Shown one piece after another: positions 57,346-64,000 of a stretch of DNA of 64,000 nucleotides (positions are counted from its first letter, which is position 1; the number at the start of each line of letters is the position of its first letter). Made by a program: the position numbers and the translations under genes. Origin of the DNA: Siphonodentalium dalli. Its lineage: Eukaryota > Mollusca > Scaphopoda > Gadilida > Siphonodentaliidae. Location: assembly GCA_032622095.1 (NCBI GenBank), contig CP136062.1:17859739-17923738 (forward strand). Reading direction: 5' to 3'. Under the pieces are notes generated by a model. It had not been told where the DNA came from. It saw only the letters and a list, made by a program, of their open reading frames with translations, and did not search any database.

Positions 57346-60300
57346 TAGTGATTACTAAATATCTGGATTCTTGGGATATAATATGAACGTTGGGACATAT
57401 ATGAATCGTCCTGCATCCGTACATGACTAATATATAGTTGACTTAGGGTTTCACCGCACGGGCTCCAATTTGGGGTTCACCATGTTAAGGGCCCATCATA
57501 GAGAATTGGTAGGAGTCTAAATATCTGGATTCTTGGGATATAATATGAACGTTGGGACATATATGAATCGTCCTGCATCCGTACATGACTAATATATAGT
57601 TGACTTAGGGTTTCACCGCACGGGCTCCAATTTGGGGTTCACCATGTTAAGGGCCCATCATAGAGAATTGGTAGGAGTCTAAATATCTGGATTCTTGCGA
57701 TATAATATGAACGTTGGGACATATATGAATCGTCCTGCATCCCTATATGACTAATGTATAGTTGACTTAGGGTTTCACCGCACGGGCTCCAATTTGGGGT
57801 TCACAATGTTAAGGGCCCATCATAGAGAATTGGTAGGAGTCTAAATATCTGGATTCTTGCGATATAATATGAACGTTGGGACATATATGAATCGTCCTGC
57901 ATCCCTATATGACTAATATATAGTTGACTTAGGGTTTCACCGCACGAGCTCCAATTTGGGGTTCACCATGTTAAGGGCCCATCATAGAGAATTGGTAGGA
58001 GTCTAAATATCTGGATTCTTGCGATATAATATGAACGTTGGGACATATATGAATCGTCCTGCATCCCTATATGACTAATATATAGTTGACTTAGGGTTTC
58101 ACCGCACGGGCTCCAATTTGGGGTTCACCATGTTAAGGGCCCATCATAGAGAATTGGTAGGAGTCTAAATATCTGGATTATTGGGATATAATATGAATGT
58201 TGGAACATATATGAATCGTCCTGCATCCCTATATGACTAATATATAGTTGACTTAGGGTTTTACCGCACGGGCTCCAATTTGGGGTTCACCATGTTAAGG
58301 GCCCATCATAGAGAATTGGTAGGAGTCTAAATATCTGGATTCTTGCGATATAATATGAACGTTGGGACATATATGAATCGTCCTGCATCCGTACATGACT
58401 AATATATAGTTGACTTAGGGTTTTACCGCACGAGCTCCAATTTGGGGTTCACCATGTTAAGGGCCCATCATAGAGAATTGGTAGGAGTCTAAATATCTGG
58501 ATTCTTGCGATATAATATGAACGTTGGGACATATATGAATCGTCCTGCATCCCTATATGACTAATATATAGTTGACTTAGGGTTTTACCGCACGGGCTCC
58601 AATTTGGGGTTCACCATGTTAAGGGCCCATCATAGAGAATTGGTAGGAGTCTAAATATCTGGATTCTTACGATATAATATGAACGTTGGGACATATATGA
58701 ATCGTCCTGCATCCCTATATGACTAATATATAGTTGACTTAGGGTTTTACCGCACGGGCTCCAATTTGGGGTTCACCATGTTAAGGGCCCATCATAGAGA
58801 ATTGGTAGGAGTCTAAATATCTGGATTCTTGCGGTATAATATGAACGTTGGGACATATATGAATCGTCCTGCATCCCTATATGACTAATATATAGTTGAC
58901 TTAGGGTTTCACCGCACGGGCTCCAATTTGGGGTTCACCATGTTAAGGGCCCATCATAGAGAATTGGTAGGAGTCTAAATATCTGGATTCTTGGGATATA
59001 ATATGAATGTTGGATCATATATGAATCGTCCTGCATCCCTATATGACTAATATATAGTTGACTTAGGGTTTCACCGCACGGGCTCCAATTTGGGGTTCAC
59101 CATGTTAAGGGACCATCATAGAGAATTGGTAGGAGTCTAAATATCTGGATTCTTGCGATATAATATGAACGTTGGGACATATATGAATCGTCCTGCATCC
59201 CTATATGACTAATATATAGTTGACTTAGGGTTTCACCGCACGGGCTCCAATTTGGGGTTCACCATGTTAAGGGCCCATCATAGAGAATTGGTAGGAGTCT
59301 AAATATCTGGATTCTTGGGATATAATATGAATGTTGGATCATATATGAATCGTCCTGCATCCCTATATGACTAATATATAGTTGACTTAGGGTTTCACCG
59401 CACGGGCTCCAATTTGGGGTTCACCATGTTAAGGGCCCATCATAGAGAATTGGTAGGAGTCTAAATATCTGGATTCTTGCGATATAATATGAACGTTGGG
59501 ACATATATGAATCGTCCTGCATCCGTACATGACTAATATATAGTTGACTTAGGGTTTCACCGCATGGGCTCCAATTTGGGGTTCACCATGTTAAGGGCCC
59601 ATCATAGAGAATTGGTAGGAGTCTAAATATCTGGATTCTTGCGATATAATATGAACGTTGGGACATATATGAATCGTCCTGCATCCCTATATGACTAATA
59701 TATAGTTGACTTAGGGTTTCACCGCACGGGCTCCAATTTGGGGTTCACCATGTTAAGGGCCCATCATAGAGAATTGGTAGGAGTCTAAATATCTGGATTC
59801 TTGGGATATAATATGAACGTTGGGACATATATGAATCGTCCTGCATCCCTATATGACTAATATATAGTTGACTTAGGGTTTCACCGCACGGGCTCCAATT
59901 TGGGGTTCACCATGTTAAGGGCCCATCATATAGAATGGGTAGGAGTCTAAATATCTGGATTCTTGCGATATAATATGAACGTTGTGACATATATGAATCG
60001 TCCTGCATCCGTACATGACTAATATATAGTTGACTTAGGGTTTTACCGCACGGGCTCCAATTTGGGGTTCACCATGTTAAGGGCCCATCATAGAGAATTG
60101 GTAGGAGTCTAAATATCTGGATTCTTGCGATATAATATGAACGTTGGGACATATATGAATCGTCCTGCATCCCTATATTACTAATATATAGTTGACTTAG
60201 GGTTTCACCGCACGGGCTCCAATTTGGGGTTCACCATGTTAAGGGCCCATCATAGAGAATTGGTAGGAGTCTAAATATCTGGATTCTTGCGATATAATAT

Positions 60301-63300
60301 GAACATTGGGACATATATGAATCGTCCTGCATCCCTATATGACTAATATATAGTTGACTTACGGTTTCACCGCACGGGCTCCAATTTGGGGTTCACCATG
60401 TTAAGGGCCCATCATAGAGAATTGGTAGGAGTCTAAATATCTGGATTCTTGGGATATAATATGAATGTTGGATCATATATGAATCGTCCTGCATCCGTAC
60501 ATGACTAATATATAGTTGACTTAGGGTTTCACCGCACGGGCTCCAATTTGGGGTTCACCATGTTAAGGGCCCATCATAGAGAATTGGTAGGAGACTAAAT
60601 ATCTGGATTCTTGCGATATAATATGAACGTTGGGACATATATGAATCGTCCTGCAACCCTATATGACTAATATATAGTTGACTTAGGGTTTCACCGCACG
60701 GGCTCCAATTTGGGGTTCACCATGTTAAGGGCCCATCATAGAGAATTGGTAGGAGTCTAAATATCTGGATTCTTGGGATATAATATGAATGTTGGAACAT
60801 ATATGAATCGTCCTGCATCCCTATATGACTAATATATAGTTGACTTAGGGTTTTACCGCACGGGCTCCAATTTGGGGTTCACCATGTTAAGGGCCCATCA
60901 TAGAGAATTGGTAGGAGTCTAAATATCTGGATTCTTGCGATATAATATGAACGTTGGGACATATATGAATCGTCCTGCATCCCTATATGACTAATATATA
61001 GTTGACTTAGGGTTTTACCGCACGGGCTCCAATTCGGGGTTCACCATGTTAAGGGCCCATCATAGAGAATTGGTAGGAGTCTAAATATCTGGATTTTTGC
61101 GATATAATATGAACGTTGGGACATATATGAATCGTCCTGCATCCGTACATGACTAATATATAGTTGACTTAGGGTTTCACCGCACGGGCTCCAATTTGGG
61201 GTTCACCATGTTAAGGGCCCATCATAGAGAATTGGTAGGAGTCTAAATATCTGGATTCTTGGGATATAATATGAACGTTGGGACATATATGAATCGTCCT
61301 GCATCCGTACATGACTAATATATAGTTGACTTAGGGTTTCACCGCACGGGCTCCAATTTGGGGTTCACCATGTTAAGGGCCCATCATAGAGAATTGGTAG
61401 GAGTCTAAATATCTGGATTCTTGGGATATAATATGAACGTTGGGACATATATGAATCGTCCTGCATCCCTATATGACTAATATATAGTTGACTTAGGGTT
61501 TCACCGCACGGGCTCCAATTTGGGGTTCACCATGTTAAGGGCCCATCATATAGAATGGGTAGGAGTCTAAATATCTGGATTCTTGCGATATAATATGAAC
61601 GTTGTGACATATATGAATCGTCCTGCATCCGTACATGACTAATATATAGTTGACTTAGGGTTTTACCGCACGGGCTCCAATTTGGGGTTCACCATGTTAA
61701 GGGCCCGTCATAGAGAATTGGTAGGAGTCTAAATATCTGGATTCTTGCGATATAATATGAACGTTGGGACATATATGAATCGTCCTGCATCCCTATATTA
61801 CTAATATATAGTTGACTTAGGGTTTCACCGCACGGGCTCCAATTTGGGGTTCACCATGTTAAGGGCCCATCATAGAGAATTGGTAGGAGTCTAAATATCT
61901 GGATTCTTGCGATATAATATGAACGTTGGGACATATATGAATCGTCCTGCATCCCTATATGACTAATATATAGTTGACTTACGGTTTCACCGCACGGGCT
62001 CCAATTTGGGGTTCACCATGTTAAGGGCCCATCATAGAGAATTGGTAGGAGTCTAAATATCTGGATTCTTGGGATATAATATGAATGTTGGATCATATAT
62101 GAATCGTCCTGCATCCGTACATGACTAATATATAGTTGACTTAGGGTTTCACCGCACGGGCTCCAATTTGGGGTTCACCATGTTAAGGGCCCATCATAGA
62201 GAATTGGTAGGAGACTAAATATCTGGATTCTTGCGATATAATATGAACGTTGGGACATATATGAATCGTCCTGCAACCCTATATGACTAATATATAGTTG
62301 ACTTAGGGTTTCACCGCACGGGCTCCAATTTGGGGTTCACCATGTTAAGGGCCCATCATAGAGAATTGGTAGGAGTCTAAATATCTGGATTCTTGGGATA
62401 TAATATGAATGTTGGAACATATATGAATCGTCCTGCATCCCTATATGACTAATATATAGTTGACTTAGGGTTTCACCGCACGGGCTCCAATTTGGGGTTC
62501 ACCATGTTAAGGGCCCATCATAGAGAATTGGTAGGAGTCTAAATATCTGGATTCTTGGGATATAATATGAACGTTGGGACATATATGAATCGTCCTGCAT
62601 CCCTATATGACTAATATATAGTTGACTTAGGGTTTTACCGCACGGGCTCCAATTTGGGGTTCACCATGTTAAGGGCCCATCATAGAGAATTGGTAGGAGT
62701 CTAAATATCTGGATTCTTGCGATATAATATGAACGTTGGGACATATATGAATCGTCCTGCATCCCTATATGACTAATATATAGTTGACTTAGGGTTTTAC
62801 CGCACGGGCTCCAATTTGGGGTTCACCATGTTAAGGGCCCATCATAGAGAATTGGTAGGAGTCTAAATATCTGGATTCTTGCGATATAATATGAACGTTG
62901 GGACATATATGAAACGTCCTGCATCCCTATATGACTAATATATAGTTGACTTAGGGTTTTACCGCACGGGCTCCAATTCGGGGTTCACCATGTTAAGGGC
63001 CCATCATAGAGAATTGGTAGGAGTCTAAATATCTGGATTTTTGCGATATAATATGAACGTTGGGACATATATGAATCGTCCTGCATCCCTATATGACTAA
63101 TATATAGTTGACTTAGGGTTTCACCGCACGGGCTCCAATTTGGGGTTCACCATGTTAAGGGCCCATCATAGAGAATTGGTAGGAGTCTAAATATCTGGAT
63201 TCTTGGGATATAATATGAACGTTGGGACATATATGAATCGTCCTGCATCCGTACATGACTAATATATAGTTGACTTAGGGTTTCACCGCACGGGCTCCAA

Positions 63301-64000
63301 TTTGGGGTTCACCATGTTAAGGGCCCATCATAGAGAATTGGTAGGAGTCTAAATATCTGGATTCTTGCGATATAATATGAACGTTGGGACATATATGAAT
63401 CGTCCTGCATCCCTATATGACTAATATATAGTTGACTTAGGGTTTTACCGCACGGGCTCCAATTTGGGGTTCACCATGTTAAGGGCCCATCATAGAGAAT
63501 TGGTAGGAGTCTAAATATCTGGATTCTTGCGATATAATATGAACGTTGGGACATATATGAATCGTCCTGCATCCCTATATGACTAATATATAGTTGACTT
63601 AGGGTTTCACCGCACGGGCTCCAATTTGGGGTTCACCATGTTAAGGCCCCATCATAGAGAATTGGTACGAGTCTAAATATCTGGATTCTTGCGATATAAT
63701 ATGAACGTTGGGACATATATGAATCGTCCTGCATCCGTACATGACTAATATATAGTTGACTTAGGGTTTCACCGCACGGGCTCCAATTTGGGGTTCACCA
63801 TGTTAAGGGCCCATCATAGAGAATTGGTAGGAGTCTAAATATCTGGATTCTTGCGATATAATATGAACGTTGGGACATATATGAATCGTCCTGCATCCCT
63901 ATATGACTAATATATAGTTGACTTAGGGTTTCACCGCACGGGCTCCAATTTGGGGTTCACCATGTTAAGGGCCCATCATAGAGAATTGGTAGGAGTCTAA
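57346..64000 (-). repeat. 162-bp satellite, arm 2 (inverted), ~41 copies, runs off the window
   Basis: Same monomer as arm 1 in reverse orientation (ggatataatatgaacgttgg, gggcccatcatagagaattg), with the same variant sites. It includes a higher-order repeat of ten monomers (1620 bp): rare variants gttgtgacat, tatattactaat, gacttacggtttc, gtaggagactaaat and ctgcaaccct occur at 59982, 60172, 60356, 60587, 60651 and again 1620 bp later. Downstream variants (aattcgggg, ggatttttgcg) repeat at 1944 bp, so two monomers were added inside the second copy. Confidence 0.93.

Overview
The window looks like nuclear DNA from a marine invertebrate, most likely a bivalve mollusc. The reasons are intron-split genes with GT/AG junctions, very dense short inverted-repeat elements and satellites, and many dispersed repeats built on a 'gggccataactctgg' word followed by GGAC runs, which I associate with bivalve genomes. 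The phylum is inference; no rRNA, tRNA or mitochondrial marker is present.

One host gene is well supported. On the minus strand, five exons (38358-37224, 32684-31959, 30890-30367, 28658-28441, 7548-7371) join with matching phases into a 926-codon C-terminal open frame. It encodes a coiled/basic segment, two macro domains, a C3HC4 RING finger and a Deltex C-terminal (DTC) domain. Vertebrates divide these parts between PARP9 (macro domains) and DTX3L (RING-DTC), which work as a heterodimer; here they lie in one chain. The 5' exons were not found and may lie beyond the satellites to the right. The last intron is about 20.9 kb and is filled with mobile DNA.

Layout. 1-7370: gene-free repeat land downstream of the gene, with foldback MITEs, a 31-bp minisatellite (4.1-5.2 kb), a piggyBac-like MITE (5.27-5.66 kb) and a clean hAT MITE with an 8-bp target duplication (6.53-6.90 kb). 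7371-38358: the macro-RING-DTC gene. Its last intron holds a 9.0-kb element with perfect 43-bp terminal inverted repeats and a degenerate hAT-like transposase, plus a 6.3-kb tandem duplication (15181-21468 / 21469-27747) that copied most of that element. 38359-43850: sparse sequence with small tandem repeats and no gene I can support. 43850-64000: almost solid satellite: a 53-bp array split by a 2.1-kb insertion, an 82-bp array, then a 162-bp satellite arranged as a giant inverted repeat (52.6-57.2 kb against 57.35 kb to the window end).

The most unusual signal is that at least four of the eight visible splice junctions of the host gene lie next to tandem duplications that straddle the exon/intron border. 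These create extra splice donors or acceptors, some of which would give truncated proteins if used. The second is the fused PARP9/DTX3L-like architecture. The third is a set of insertions whose boundaries can be read directly from empty sites, interrupted arrays or target duplications.
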